NCBI RefSeq assembly: GCF_900184945.1
Contig: NZ_FXYF01000001.1
Span: forward strand, 372,001-436,000
Source: Antarctobacter aquimaris
GTDB taxonomy: Bacteria; Pseudomonadota; Alphaproteobacteria; Rhodobacterales; Rhodobacteraceae
DNA: 64,000 nt
Direction of reading: 5' to 3'
In this document: positions 51,069-62,192 of the stretch, piece after piece
Layout of the letters: every line of letters starts with the position of its first letter
How positions within the stretch are numbered: the first letter of the stretch is position 1
Notes under the pieces: model-generated
The model's database searches: none
What the model was told of the DNA's origin: nothing
What the model saw: only the letters and a program-made list of their open reading frames with translations
Translations under genes and position numbers: made by a program

Positions 51069-52502
51069 TCAGGTCTGGATGTAGGCCAGGTGGGTTTCGG
51101 TGTATTCGTAGACGCCGTGCTTGCCGTCGGCGCCGCCGATCCCGGACTTGCCGCGCCCGGCGTGGAAGCCCTGCATGGCCTCGAAGTTCTCGCGGTTGAC
51201 GTAGGTTTCGCCAAAGCGCAGTTCGTTGCAGGCGCGCAGGGCGGTGTTGAGATCCTTCGTGTAGATCGACGAGGTCAGGCCGTAGGAGGTGTCGTTGGAG
51301 TAGGCGATGGCCTGGTCCAGGTCGTCGAAGGTCACGATCGGCAGGATCGGGCCAAAGGTCTCGTGCTTGATCACGTCCATGTCCTGGCGGACGTTCACGA
51401 GGACCGTGGGTTCGTAGTGGTTGCCCATCTCCATGTCGGCGACCTTGCCGCCCAGCACCGCTTCGGCTCCGGCTGCCACGGACCGATCGACAAAGCCCTT
51501 CATCTTGTCGACCTGCGCCTTGTTGATGACCGGACCCATGTCCAGCTCGTCGTTGCCCAGCGGATCGCCGTAGCGCGTCGCCCGCATCTCGGCGATCAGC
51601 TTGGCGGTGAATTCCTCGGCCACCTTCTTGTCGACGTAGATGCGTTCGGGCGCGTTGCAGGCGGCGCCGGTGTTCAGCACGCGCCCGGCCTTGATCGTCC
51701 GTGCCGCAAGGTCGAGATCGGCGTCGGCCGCGACGATGGCCGGCGCCTTGCCGCCCAGTTCGAGGTTGACCTTGGTGATGTTGCGCGCGGCGTCGGCCAT
51801 GATCCTGGCGCCGGTTTCCACGCTGCCGGTAAAGCTCATCATCCGCACATCCTCGTGCAGCGTCAGCGCGCGGCCGGTGGTTTCGCCGCGACCGTAGACG
51901 ATGTTGAAGACGCCCTTGGGCAGGTCGGTTTCGGTCACGAGGCGGGCGAAGAGGGCCGCATTGTTCGGCGTCTCCTCGGAGGGCTTGATCACGATGGTGT
52001 TGCCGGTGATCAGCGCCGGCGCCATCTTGCGGGCGATCAGGAAGAACGGGAAGTTCCACGGCAGGATGCCGGCACAGACGCCGATGGCCTGGCGGAACAC
52101 GAAGATGTTCTCGCCGGGACGGTCGCTCTGGACGATCTCGCCCTCGATCCGGCGCGCCCATTCCGCCATGTAGTCGATGTAGTTGGCGGTGAAATGCGCC
52201 TCGACGGTGGCCAGCGGCAGGACCTTGCCCTGCTCCTCGGCGATGACGCGGCCGATCTCGTCGGCGTTTTCGCGGATTTTGGCCGCGATCTTGCGCAGGT
52301 GGCCGGCCCGCTCGATGGCGGGCAGTTTCTCCCAGGCGCCCTGCGCGCGCTTGGCCGCAAAGACGGCCTCGTTCACGTTGTCGACCGTGGAGTCGGTGAT
52401 TTCCGAGATCACGGTGTTGCGCGCCGGGTTCAGCACCGGAATGCTCTCGGTCCCCGCGGCCGCGATGAAACGGCCGTCGATGAAGTTCTGATGCAGTGTC
52501 AT
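51069..52502 (-). CDS. Aldehyde dehydrogenase, AldA (lactaldehyde/glycolaldehyde) type
   Basis: The 477-residue NAD-dependent aldehyde dehydrogenase has the Asn in PWNFPFF, the nucleotide loop SFTGSVETG, the general base Glu in LELGGKAP and the nucleophile Cys in NTGAACNAPERIYV. FGETYVNRENFEAMQGFHAG near the end is typical of AldA-like enzymes. It oxidises small hydroxyaldehydes to acids. GGAGGAG precedes the ATG. A 30-bp palindrome lies upstream (52584-52613), pointing to a dedicated regulator. Confidence 0.92.
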   Translation of the reverse strand: MTLHQNFIDGRFIAAAGTESIPVLNPARNTVISEITDSTVDNVNEAVFAAKRAQGAWEKLPAIERAGHLRKIAAKIRENADEIGRVIAEEQGKVLPLATVEAHFTANYIDYMAEWARRIEGEIVQSDRPGENIFVFRQAIGVCAGILPWNFPFFLIARKMAPALITGNTIVIKPSEETPNNAALFARLVTETDLPKGVFNIVYGRGETTGRALTLHEDVRMMSFTGSVETGARIMADAARNITKVNLELGGKAPAIVAADADLDLAARTIKAGRVLNTGAACNAPERIYVDKKVAEEFTAKLIAEMRATRYGDPLGNDELDMGPVINKAQVDKMKGFVDRSVAAGAEAVLGGKVADMEMGNHYEPTVLVNVRQDMDVIKHETFGPILPIVTFDDLDQAIAYSNDTSYGLTSSIYTKDLNTALRACNELRFGETYVNRENFEAMQGFHAGRGKSGIGGADGKHGVYEYTETHLAYIQT

Positions 52503-52583
52503 GGGTTCTCCTCCAGAGAATTGGCATCGCCGAGCGCGATGCGCAGACCGTGAAAGCCACCCCGGCCGTCACGAAATTCGAAA

Positions 52584-52613
52584 TGCCGAGTTCTGAATTC
52601 AGATTTCGGCATG
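52584..52613. promoter_or_regulatory. 30-bp operator-like palindrome upstream of aldA-type gene
   Basis: Arms ATGCCGA and TCGGCAT flank a central TCTGAATTCAGA; only the two-base spacers between them do not pair. It is centred about 97 bases before the aldehyde dehydrogenase start, between that gene and the end of the operon upstream. It is likely the target of a dimeric repressor; a similar GAATTC-rich word occurs in the first codons of the CoA-ligase gene (60485-60512). Confidence 0.65.
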
Positions 52614-52635
52614 AAGCGACTGGTCACGGTGCGGC

Positions 52636-53673
52636 TCATGAAAGCAGCGTCTCGACAGGGGCCGAAGCCGCCTCTTCGCCGACAACCTCCAGCGCGCGTT
52701 CGGCGAACCGCGCGGCCAGCGGCGCCAGCGTGGCCGCCTCGTCCGAGGCTGCGTTGCCCGCCCGCGCCCGGTCGGCGATGCCGACGAAGATCACCGCGAA
52801 GCGGAACAGCGCAAAGGCCACGTGGAACGCCCCCAGCGGCGCCGTCGGACGCGCGTGGGCATGGTATTCAGCCTCGAACTCGGCGCGGGTCGGGATACCT
52901 GCCGCCTGCCAGCCCGTGCCCATGATGCCGCCGTATTCCGCTGGTGCGGTGTGCCAGGGCATCACGCAGAAGCCGAGGTCGGCCAGGGGATGGCCAAGGG
53001 TCGAAAGCTCCCAGTCCAGCACGCCGATGACGCGCGGCTGTGTCGGGTGGAACAGCATGTTGCCCAGCCGGAAATCGCCGTGCGCGATGGAAACCGCGCC
53101 ATCATCGGCGGGCATGTGCGCCGTCAGCCAGTCCAGCAGCCGGTCCAGCGCGGGAACCGCGCCGCCGGGACTGTCGCGGTACTGCCGGCCCCAGCGCGCA
53201 ATCTGGCGCTGAAAGTAGTTGCCGGGCTTGCCGTAATCGGCCAGCCCCACCGCGTCGGGCCGCACCGCGTGCAGCCGCGCCAGCGTGCGCGCCATGTCGA
53301 GATAGACCGCGCGCCGGTCTTGCGGGTCCATCCCCGGCAGGGTGCAGTCGGTGAACACCCGGCCCTCCAGCCGCTCCATGAGGTAGAAGGGTGTGCCGAG
53401 GATGGCCGTGTCCTCTTCCAGCCAGAGCGCCCGGGGCACCGGCACATCGGTCTGCTCCAGCGCCCGGAGGACGCGGAATTCCCGTTCGATGGCGTGCGCC
53501 CCCGGCAGGATCGGCCCGGCCGGTTTCTCGCGCAGGACATAGCGGTGCGGCCCCCAATCCACGAACCAGGTGGGATTGGACTGGCCACCGCCGATGCGTT
53601 CGGTCCGCAGCGGGCCGCCCGGCAGCTTGCCGGTGAGCCAGGTTTCAAGCGCGGAAAGGTCCAGATCGCTCAT
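52636..53673 (-). CDS. Phosphotransferase-family (ACAD10/11-like APH) protein
   Basis: The 345-residue protein has the aminoglycoside-phosphotransferase fold: GGGQSNPTWFVD (nucleotide loop), YVLREKP (Lys), the catalytic SIAHGDFRLGNMLFH and the metal-binding VIGVLDWELSTLG. Homologues beside acyl-CoA dehydrogenases phosphorylate 4-hydroxyacyl-CoA-type substrates in the ACAD10/11 pathway; that role is plausible here. ATG at 53673 overlaps the acyl-CoA dehydrogenase stop (ATGA). Confidence 0.88.
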   Translation of the reverse strand: MSDLDLSALETWLTGKLPGGPLRTERIGGGQSNPTWFVDWGPHRYVLREKPAGPILPGAHAIEREFRVLRALEQTDVPVPRALWLEEDTAILGTPFYLMERLEGRVFTDCTLPGMDPQDRRAVYLDMARTLARLHAVRPDAVGLADYGKPGNYFQRQIARWGRQYRDSPGGAVPALDRLLDWLTAHMPADDGAVSIAHGDFRLGNMLFHPTQPRVIGVLDWELSTLGHPLADLGFCVMPWHTAPAEYGGIMGTGWQAAGIPTRAEFEAEYHAHARPTAPLGAFHVAFALFRFAVIFVGIADRARAGNAASDEAATLAPLAARFAERALEVVGEEAASAPVETLLS

Positions 53674-54899
53674 TCCGCCGCCTCCCGTGCAGCGCTCCCG
53701 GCGGTCTGCCACGTCCAGAAGCCGCGCCCCTCGTCGCCAAGGAAGCGGTTCAGCACCATCTGGTGAACCTCGTCCGCGCCGTCGACCAGCCGCGCCTGCC
53801 GCGCGTAGCGATAGATCCATTCCAGCACCGTGTCGCAGCTGTAGCCGCGCGCGCCGTTGACCTGGATCGCGACATCGGCGGCCTTGTGCAGCAGGTTCGC
53901 CACGTGGATCTTGGCCATCGACACCTCCTTGCGGGCAAAGCTGCCCTGGTCGAGCGCCCAGGCCGCCTTCATCACCAGCAGGCGGCCGATTTCGATCCCC
54001 ATCGCCAGGTCGCCCATCTTGATCTGGATGCTTTCACGGTCTGACAGCCGGATGCCGAAACCGTGCCGGTTGCGGGCGTATTCCTGCGCGATCTCGGTGC
54101 ACCGCTTGGCCAGGCCCAGCCAGCGCATGCAATGGGTCAGACGCGCCGGTCCCAGCCGCATCTGTGTCACCTTGAGCCCCAGCCCCTCGCCCAGCAGGAC
54201 GCGGTCGGCGGCCAGCTCCATCCCGGCGTAGACCAGTTCGCAATGGCCGCCGTGCTCCTCGGGTCCCATGATCGGAATGCGCCGGTCGATGCGCCAGCCG
54301 GGTTCGTCGCGGTGATGCAGAAAGGCCGTCAGTCCGCGCCGCGGATCGTCCGAGGTGCGCGCCAACAGGATGAAATGCGCGGCCTCTGCCGCGCCGGTGA
54401 TGAACCATTTGCGGCCGCGAATGACGTAGCTGTCGCCCTGCCGCGTGGCCGTGGTCAGCATCATGCCCGGATCGGAGCCGCCGCCCGGATGCGGTTCGGT
54501 CATGGCAAAGGCCGACCGGACCTCGCCCTCAACGATGGGTTGCAACCAACGCTCTTTCTGCGCGTCGGTCGCGGCCTGTTCCAGCACCATCATGTTGCCA
54601 TCGTCGGGTGCGGCAGAGTTGAACACGACCGGGCCGAAGATCGAGCGGTTCATCTCTTCGTAGCAGACCGCCATGCCGACCTTGCCCAGCCCCTGGCCGC
54701 CGGTTTCCGGCTTCAGCTGGAGGCACCAGAGGCCTTCGGTGCGGGCCTTCTGTCGCAGCGGTTCGAGCGCGTGCGACGCGATGTTGCCATGCGCGTCCCA
54801 GTTGGCGCGATCCTCTTCGACCGGCAGGATCTCATCCGCGACAAAGCGCGCGATGCGGGCGCGAAAGTCCTCGATGCGGGGCGAAAGCGTGAAATCCAT
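53670..54899 (-). CDS. Acyl-CoA dehydrogenase
   Basis: The 409-residue flavoprotein has FAMTEPHPGGGSDPG (FAD/substrate region), RKWFITGA, and the C-terminal region RLVDGADEVHQMVLNRFL. It resembles the ACAD10/11-like branch, which usually pairs with the phosphotransferase encoded next. It oxidises an acyl-CoA to the enoyl form, passing electrons to ETF. It starts 3 bases after the OsmC-like stop and overlaps the phosphotransferase gene. Confidence 0.92.
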   Translation of the reverse strand: MDFTLSPRIEDFRARIARFVADEILPVEEDRANWDAHGNIASHALEPLRQKARTEGLWCLQLKPETGGQGLGKVGMAVCYEEMNRSIFGPVVFNSAAPDDGNMMVLEQAATDAQKERWLQPIVEGEVRSAFAMTEPHPGGGSDPGMMLTTATRQGDSYVIRGRKWFITGAAEAAHFILLARTSDDPRRGLTAFLHHRDEPGWRIDRRIPIMGPEEHGGHCELVYAGMELAADRVLLGEGLGLKVTQMRLGPARLTHCMRWLGLAKRCTEIAQEYARNRHGFGIRLSDRESIQIKMGDLAMGIEIGRLLVMKAAWALDQGSFARKEVSMAKIHVANLLHKAADVAIQVNGARGYSCDTVLEWIYRYARQARLVDGADEVHQMVLNRFLGDEGRGFWTWQTAGSAAREAAE

Positions 54900-54902
54900 G
54901 GT

Positions 54903-55367
54903 TCAGGCCACTTCCAGGCCCAGCGTCTCGCCCGTGCGCGCGCCGTGCCAGTCGGTCAGGGTCACGGTGACGCCAAGGCTATGACCCACGGCCTTGGAGA
55001 AGGGGCAGACCTGGTGCGCGCCCCGGGCAAGGCGCAGCGCCGCGTCGCGGTCCAGGTCGGGCAGCGCGACATGGACCTCGGCGAACAGCGCAAAGCGGCC
55101 CGGTCCGTCCGAGCGCAGGCCCGACTTGACGGTGACGGCGGGTTTGCCGATCTGCGCGGTGCTTTCGCGCGCCACCAGCAGCAGGGCAGAGGTGAAGCAG
55201 GCGGCATAGCCGGCGGCGAACAGCTGTTCGGGGTTGGTCGCCCCGCCCGGTCCGCCCAGTTCCCTGGGCATGGCGAGTTTCACGTCGAGAGCGCCATCCG
55301 CCGAGCGCACCGAGCCGTTGCGCGCTTCGTGCGTTGCGGTGCAGGAGGTTGCGTAGATGGGTGTCAT
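54903..55367 (-). CDS. OsmC/Ohr-family peroxidase-like protein
   Basis: The 154-residue protein has the two redox cysteines of the Ohr group: YAACFTSALL (about 57) and HQVCPFSKAV (about 121), plus ATNPEQLFAAGYA. It would reduce organic hydroperoxides with thiol support. It sits inside a catabolic operon, so it may protect against peroxides formed in that pathway. Confidence 0.88.
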   Translation of the reverse strand: MTPIYATSCTATHEARNGSVRSADGALDVKLAMPRELGGPGGATNPEQLFAAGYAACFTSALLLVARESTAQIGKPAVTVKSGLRSDGPGRFALFAEVHVALPDLDRDAALRLARGAHQVCPFSKAVGHSLGVTVTLTDWHGARTGETLGLEVA

Positions 55368-55379
55368 GGGTCGAGCCTT

Positions 55380-56357
55380 TCAGGGAATGAGGATGGTGGT
55401 GCCGGTTGTCGCGCGGCTTTCCAGCGCGTCGTGCGCCTTGGCCGCGTCGTGCAGCGGGAACCGGGTGCGGACATCCGACCGCAGCGTGCCGTCCTCGAGC
55501 GCGGCGAACAGCGCCGCGCCACGGCGTTGCAGATCTGCCGGATCGGCGATGAAATGGAACAGCGTCGGCCGCGTCGCGTGCAGCGACTTCCTGGCCAGGT
55601 CGGAGAAGGTGAAGCCCGTGATCGGCCCGGACGACTGGCCGAAGTTCACAAAGCTGCCGTGCGGGCGCAGACAGTCGAGCGAGCCGCGCCAGGTCTCCGC
55701 GCCGACGCTGTCGTAGACCGCCTGCACGCCCTCGCCGCCGGTCAGGTCCGCGACCTGCGCCACGAAGTCCGCAGCGCGGTAGTCGATCACCGCGTCATAG
55801 CCGTGTGCCCGGGCCAGCGCGGCCTTGTCGGGCCCGCCCGCCGTGCCGATGGCGCGCACGCCTTTCGCCGTCAGCCATTGGCCCAGCAGGAGGCCAACGC
55901 CGCCCGCCGCCGCGTGCACCAGAACCGTGTCGCCCTTGGCAACCTTGTAGCTGTCGTGGATCAGGTAGTGCGCGGTCAGCCCCTTCAGGAGCACACCTGC
56001 GGCGACCTCGGCCGAGACGCCCTCGGGCAGCCGCAAAAGCCGGTCGGCGGCGATGACCCGGACCGAGGCATAAGCCCCCAGCGGATGGGTATAGGCCACG
56101 CGGTCGCCCACGGTCAGCCCGGTGACGCCGTCGCCCACCGCCTCGATGACGCCCGCCGCCTCCGATCCGGGGACCAGGTCGGCCGGCACGGCCCAGGGAT
56201 ACAGCCCGCTGCGATGGTAGATGTCGAGGAAGTTGAGCCCGATGGCCGCGTGGCGCACCAGGACCTCCCCCGCGCCTGGCCGGGGCGTCGAGATCGCCCG
56301 ACGCTCCAGCACGTCAGAGCCTCCGGGCCGCGTGGCGACGATTGCGTACTCCTGCAT
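55380..56357 (-). CDS. Quinone oxidoreductase (zeta-crystallin type MDR)
   Basis: The 325-residue zinc-free medium-chain reductase has NFLDIYHRSGLYP, the nucleotide-binding VLVHAAAGGVGLLLGQW and the substrate region GSFVNFGQSSGPI. It would carry out NADPH-dependent reduction of quinones or of enones. It lies 9 bases after the SDR stop and 12 bases before the OsmC-like gene. Confidence 0.9.
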   Translation of the reverse strand: MQEYAIVATRPGGSDVLERRAISTPRPGAGEVLVRHAAIGLNFLDIYHRSGLYPWAVPADLVPGSEAAGVIEAVGDGVTGLTVGDRVAYTHPLGAYASVRVIAADRLLRLPEGVSAEVAAGVLLKGLTAHYLIHDSYKVAKGDTVLVHAAAGGVGLLLGQWLTAKGVRAIGTAGGPDKAALARAHGYDAVIDYRAADFVAQVADLTGGEGVQAVYDSVGAETWRGSLDCLRPHGSFVNFGQSSGPITGFTFSDLARKSLHATRPTLFHFIADPADLQRRGAALFAALEDGTLRSDVRTRFPLHDAAKAHDALESRATTGTTILIP

Positions 56358-56366
56358 CCCGGCCCC

Positions 56367-57170
56367 CTACAGCGCGCTGACCAGGTGGCCACCATCGGCC
56401 ACCAGCGCCGTGCCGGTGATGAAGCTGCCCGCCTCGGACGCCAGCAGCAGCAGCGCGCCGTCGAGTTCGGACGGACGGCCCAGCCGGCGCATCGGGATGC
56501 GGCGGACCTGCGCCTTGCCGGCATCAGAGGCAAAGAACGCGCGGTTCAGGTCGGTCTCGATGTAGCCCGGGCATAGGGCGTTGACCCGGATGCCGTGGCG
56601 CGCCCATTCCAGCGCCTGCTGTTTCGTCAGCTGCACCAGCGCCGCCTTGGAGGTGGCATAGGCCGCGACCCCGGCCCCCTGCCGCAGCCCGAGGATGGAG
56701 GCGACGTTGACGATGCTGCCGCCCGCGCCCGCCGCCACCAGGCGCCGCGCGACCTCATTGGCGACGCGGCGCGCGCCGTCGAGATTGACCGCCATCAGCG
56801 CGGCCCAGTCGTCTTCGGGCTGGTCCAGCAGCAGGCCCGGCGTGGCGATCCCGGAATTGTTCACCACCAGGTCGACCGGCCCGCCAAAGGCGGCCTCGGC
56901 GCGGTCGAAGGCGGCGGCGATGGTGTCGGGCCGCGCGAGGTCGAGTGCGGCGACCTCGGCCTGCCCGCCATCCTCGCGGATGGAGTCGCGCAGCGCCTCC
57001 ATCGCCCCGGTCCGGCGCGCGGCCAGCATCACCCGTGCCCCGGCACCGGCGACCACCTGGGCAAAGCGCGCGCCCAGAACGCCGGAGGCCCCGGTGACCA
57101 GCGCGCGCCGGCCGGCGAGCGAGAAACGGTCCGCGTGGGACGGCAAGGCCTGTGCCATGTCCAGCGTCAT
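56367..57170 (-). CDS. Short-chain dehydrogenase/reductase
   Basis: The 267-residue classical SDR has [18 protein letters not shown] (in place of NNAG), the Ser in VNVASILG and YATSKAAL as YxxxK. It ends [18 protein letters not shown], a common family tail. It likely interconverts a hydroxyl and a keto group of a pathway intermediate. ATG overlaps the stop of the ThDP enzyme (ATGA). Confidence 0.92.
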   Translation of the reverse strand: MTLDMAQALPSHADRFSLAGRRALVTGASGVLGARFAQVVAGAGARVMLAARRTGAMEALRDSIREDGGQAEVAALDLARPDTIAAAFDRAEAAFGGPVDLVVNNSGIATPGLLLDQPEDDWAALMAVNLDGARRVANEVARRLVAAGAGGSIVNVASILGLRQGAGVAAYATSKAALVQLTKQQALEWARHGIRVNALCPGYIETDLNRAFFASDAGKAQVRRIPMRRLGRPSELDGALLLLASEAGSFITGTALVADGGHLVSAL

Positions 57171-58890
57171 GCCAGCCCCCGGCGTTTGCGTTCGGCATCG
57201 TCCCAGACGGTCAGCGGCTGGTAGTCGGGGACAAAGCCCAGCCCCTTTTTCGCATCCGAAGATACGGCATCCTGCGAGGTGATCACGTCGACCACCGCCG
57301 GCGCGTTGGCCAGCGCCCGCGCGATGGCGTCCTTCAGGTCGGCCGGATCCTCGACCCGCTCGCCGTGCAGGCCCAGCGCGGTGGCCATGCCGGCGTAGTC
57401 GGAATGCCGCAACAGGGTGCCGACGACGCGGCCGCCGTAGTTGTCGGACTGGTCGAACCGCTCGATGTTCCAGGCGGCGTTGTTCGACACGATGATGACG
57501 GGCTTGGCGCCCTGCCGCACGGCGGTGTCGATCTCCATGGCGTTCAGGCCATAGGCGCCGTCGCCGGTGACGCAGATCACCTGCCGGTCGGGGAAGGCGA
57601 GGCTGGCCGCGTTGGCATAGGGCACGCCCACGCCCAGACAGCCGAAGGCGCCCGCGTCGAGGTAGGTCCTTGCCTCCAGCCCGACCCGCGCAAAGCTGAG
57701 GAAATCGCCGCCGTCGGCGACGGCGATGTAATCCGGTTCCGCCACGGCCTTGAGCGCGTCAAAGATCGCCATCGGGTGGATCTTGCCATCCTTGCCGGTC
57801 TGCGGCGTCTCGCGGTTGCCGCCCTGCGCGCGGGAGACATGTTTGGCGCGCGTGCCGTCGGCCCAGGTGCGATCCAGCGCGGGTGCCCCCAGCGCCGCCC
57901 CGGCCTCGGCAATGGCGTCCAGCGCCAGCGCGGGGGTGGCCAGCAGCTCGGGCGTGCCGCGCCGGTTGTCGATCAGTTCAGAGGCGGTGTCCGAAATCCG
58001 CACGAACCGCGCGTGGGGGAACACCGCCGGCGAGCCGTAGCCCAGCTGGTAGTCCAGTCGGCGGCCGACGGTGATGACCAGATCGGCCTCCTGCATCACC
58101 TGGCCGCGCATCGCGCCGACAAAGGACGGGTGATCGCCCGACACGAGGCCGCGGGCCTCCTGGGTGTCGAGATAGAGCGCGCCGGAGGCATCCAGCAGCC
58201 GGTTGAGCGCGTCCTTTGCGCCGTTGGCGCCGCGCCCGGCGACGATCACGGGGCGTTTCGCGGACCAGAGCGCCTGCGCGGCCTCGGCCACCGCGCCGGG
58301 ATCGGGCGGCAGGACGCGCGGCGCCTTGGGCGTCATCCAGTCATCGAGCACCAGGTGTTCCGGGACGTGCTGGCGCAGCACGTCGGTGGGGATCTCGACG
58401 TAGACCGGCCCCGGTTCGCCGCCGTCGCCCATGGCGCGGGCCACGGCCTCGTCCAGCTCGCGGATCACCTGTTCGGCCACGCGCGCGGTGCGCGACAGCC
58501 GCGCCACCGGCTTGATGATGTCCACATGCGGGATGTCCTGGAGCGGCCCCATGTTGGCCTGCGGGCGCGAGGTGCAGCCGCCGATCACCAGCACCGGCAT
58601 CCGCGCGAGCGAGGCATTGGCGATGGCGGTGACGGTGTTCGTGACGCCAGGGCCCGCCGTGACCATCGCCACGCCAAGGCCGCCGGTCAGTTCCGCGTGG
58701 GCGTGGGCCATGTGCACGGCGGCGCATTCATGGCGCACGTCGACGATGCGGATTCCCCGCTGCGCGGCGAAATCCCAGATCGGCTGGATGTGCCCGCCTT
58801 GCAGGCCAAAGATGCGGTCGATCCCGCGCGCCTCCAGAAACCGGGCGATCCATGCCGCGACGGAGAGCCCGTCGCTGTTGAGGTCCTGTG

Positions 58891-58894
<4 letters not shown>
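57167..58894 (-). CDS. Thiamine-diphosphate enzyme, acetolactate synthase-like
   Basis: The 575-residue ThDP enzyme has the activating Glu in [11 protein letters not shown] near residue 54, a central TH3-type domain ([17 protein letters not shown]) and the ThDP/Mg motif [16 protein letters not shown]...NNAAWN near 440-468. The residues fit both acetolactate-synthase-like and 2-hydroxyacyl-CoA lyase/oxalyl-CoA decarboxylase-like families. Placement between an acyl-CoA ligase and an SDR in a catabolic operon suggests cleavage of a 2-hydroxyacyl- or 2-ketoacyl-CoA rather than amino-acid synthesis. Start and stop both overlap neighbours as ATGA. Confidence 0.88.
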
Positions 58895-60519
<1,625 letters not shown>

Positions 60520-60522
60520 TTG

Positions 60523-61404
60523 TTACTCCCGGGTCAGCCGTCCGAGGCTCCAGTGAGCGGCGGCCAAGGCGATCAGGGGAAAGGCGAGACAGACCGCCAG
60601 TCCCAGCGCCTGGGGCAACTGGTGATAGCCCAGAAGGGCCTGGCGCATCAGGTCGAGCTGGTAGCTGATCGGGTTGGCCCGCACGATCGCCTCGAGCCAC
60701 AGCGGCAATTCCACCACCCAGCCGCCGCCGATGGCATGGATGCCGTGCTGGCGTAGCTGATCGCGCAGGGCCTGCGGGATGTCGAGAAAGCCGATGCCGC
60801 CGACGATCCCCTTGAGCGGAAAGATCGACCCGGACAGGAAATAGAGCGGCTGGATCACCCCGTTGGACAGGCTGCCAAAACCGCGCAGCCCCTTGAGCCG
60901 CGTGGCGATCACCACCCCCACCCCGGTCAGGGCAAAGCCCATGGCGAACATCACCGCCCAGGCGGCCAGAAGCCCCGGCAGGCTGAGGGGGACGCCGATG
61001 ACGGGGGCGAACAGCAGCGGGATCGAGCCCTGGAGAACGGCAATTGTCGCCCCGCCCAGCAGCTTGCCCAGCGTGACCGACACCAGCCCGGCCGGCGAGA
61101 CCAGCACCTGGCGCAAGAGCCCGTGCTTGCGGTCGTAGATCAGCGCAAAGGCCGATTGCATCGACGCAAAGAGCACGTTCAGCACCATGACGCCGGGCAG
61201 GATGTATTGCGAATAGGTATAGCCCTCGATCTCGCGCAGGGTCGCGCCCAGGCCAAAGCCGAGGATCACCAGCCACAGGACGGTGCGGGAGACCCCGCCG
61301 AAGATCTGCGCCCGGTCGCACAGGCAGGCAGTGACCTCGCGCCGCCACAGCGCCGCAGTCACGCGCAGGTCAGGCGCGCCCGGGAGATGTGCCACGGCGA
61401 TCAT
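60523..61404 (-). CDS. ABC-2 type permease, PQQ-catabolism associated
   Basis: The 293-residue inner-membrane protein has six hydrophobic helices of an ABC-2 exporter and the motif YDRKHGLLRQVLVSPAG between helices. I recognise it as the PedC-like permease usually found next to PQQ-dependent alcohol dehydrogenases, thought to export or handle alcohols or their products. It is coupled to the ATPase gene upstream (ATGA). Confidence 0.87.
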   Translation of the reverse strand: MIAVAHLPGAPDLRVTAALWRREVTACLCDRAQIFGGVSRTVLWLVILGFGLGATLREIEGYTYSQYILPGVMVLNVLFASMQSAFALIYDRKHGLLRQVLVSPAGLVSVTLGKLLGGATIAVLQGSIPLLFAPVIGVPLSLPGLLAAWAVMFAMGFALTGVGVVIATRLKGLRGFGSLSNGVIQPLYFLSGSIFPLKGIVGGIGFLDIPQALRDQLRQHGIHAIGGGWVVELPLWLEAIVRANPISYQLDLMRQALLGYHQLPQALGLAVCLAFPLIALAAAHWSLGRLTRE

Positions 61405-62192
61405 GCCCGCCTCCGGATCAGCGCGGGCCGCAGAGGCTGCGCACTGTCGCGCAGCGCCTTGCCCGTCAGGTTGAAGAACACCCCGTCGAGGCTGGTGTCG
61501 GGCGACCCGGTGTAGCGGCGCTTCAGCCCCTCGGGGCTGTCGAGCGCCACCAGGCGGCCCTTGTCGATGATGCCGACGCGGTCAAAGCTCTCGGCCTCGG
61601 TCAGCACATGCGTGGTCATCAGGACGGCCATGCCACTGCTGCGCAGCGCCGCGATGCGCGCCCAGAGGTCCAGCCGCCCCTGCGGGTCGAGCCCCAGCGT
61701 CGGTTCGTCCAGCACCAGAAGGCGTGGCCGGTGCATCAGCGCGCGCGCCAGTTCCAGCCGTCGCTTCATGCCGCCGGAAAAGCCCCGGATGGCCCTGTCG
61801 GCGGCCTCGGTCAGGCCGGCGTTGTCCAGCGCGTCGGCGATCAGGGCCGGCACGTCGCGGCGCGGCAGGGCGTAGAGCGCCGCGTGCAGGCGCAAAGTGT
61901 TGCGCGGGGTCATGCCGTCGTCCAGCGCCGGGTACTGGAACAGCACCCCCAGCATCGCCCGCACCCGGCGCGTATCCTTCAGCGCGTCGAGGCCGCCAAT
62001 GGTAATCCGGCCGGTATCCGGGCGCAGCGCCGTTGTCAGCATGCCCAGCGTGGTCGACTTGCCCGCGCCGTTGGGGCCGATCAGGGCCAGGGATTGGCCT
62101 TCGGCCAGCGCGAGGCTGAGGCCGGACACCACCTCGCGCCCGCCGAACCGGCGGCCGAGGGCATGCGCTTCGAGAAGGGGGGACGTGGTCAT
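61401..62192 (-). CDS. ABC transporter ATPase, PQQ-catabolism associated
   Basis: The 263-residue ATPase has Walker A GPNGAGKST, signature FSGGMKRRLELARAL, Walker B LLVLDEPTLGLDP and the switch His in TTHVL. It is the partner of the ABC-2 permease. It overlaps the unknown exported protein's stop (ATGA). This pairing with the beta-propeller gene upstream is typical of loci for PQQ-dependent alcohol breakdown. Confidence 0.93.
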   Translation of the reverse strand: MTTSPLLEAHALGRRFGGREVVSGLSLALAEGQSLALIGPNGAGKSTTLGMLTTALRPDTGRITIGGLDALKDTRRVRAMLGVLFQYPALDDGMTPRNTLRLHAALYALPRRDVPALIADALDNAGLTEAADRAIRGFSGGMKRRLELARALMHRPRLLVLDEPTLGLDPQGRLDLWARIAALRSSGMAVLMTTHVLTEAESFDRVGIIDKGRLVALDSPEGLKRRYTGSPDTSLDGVFFNLTGKALRDSAQPLRPALIRRRA

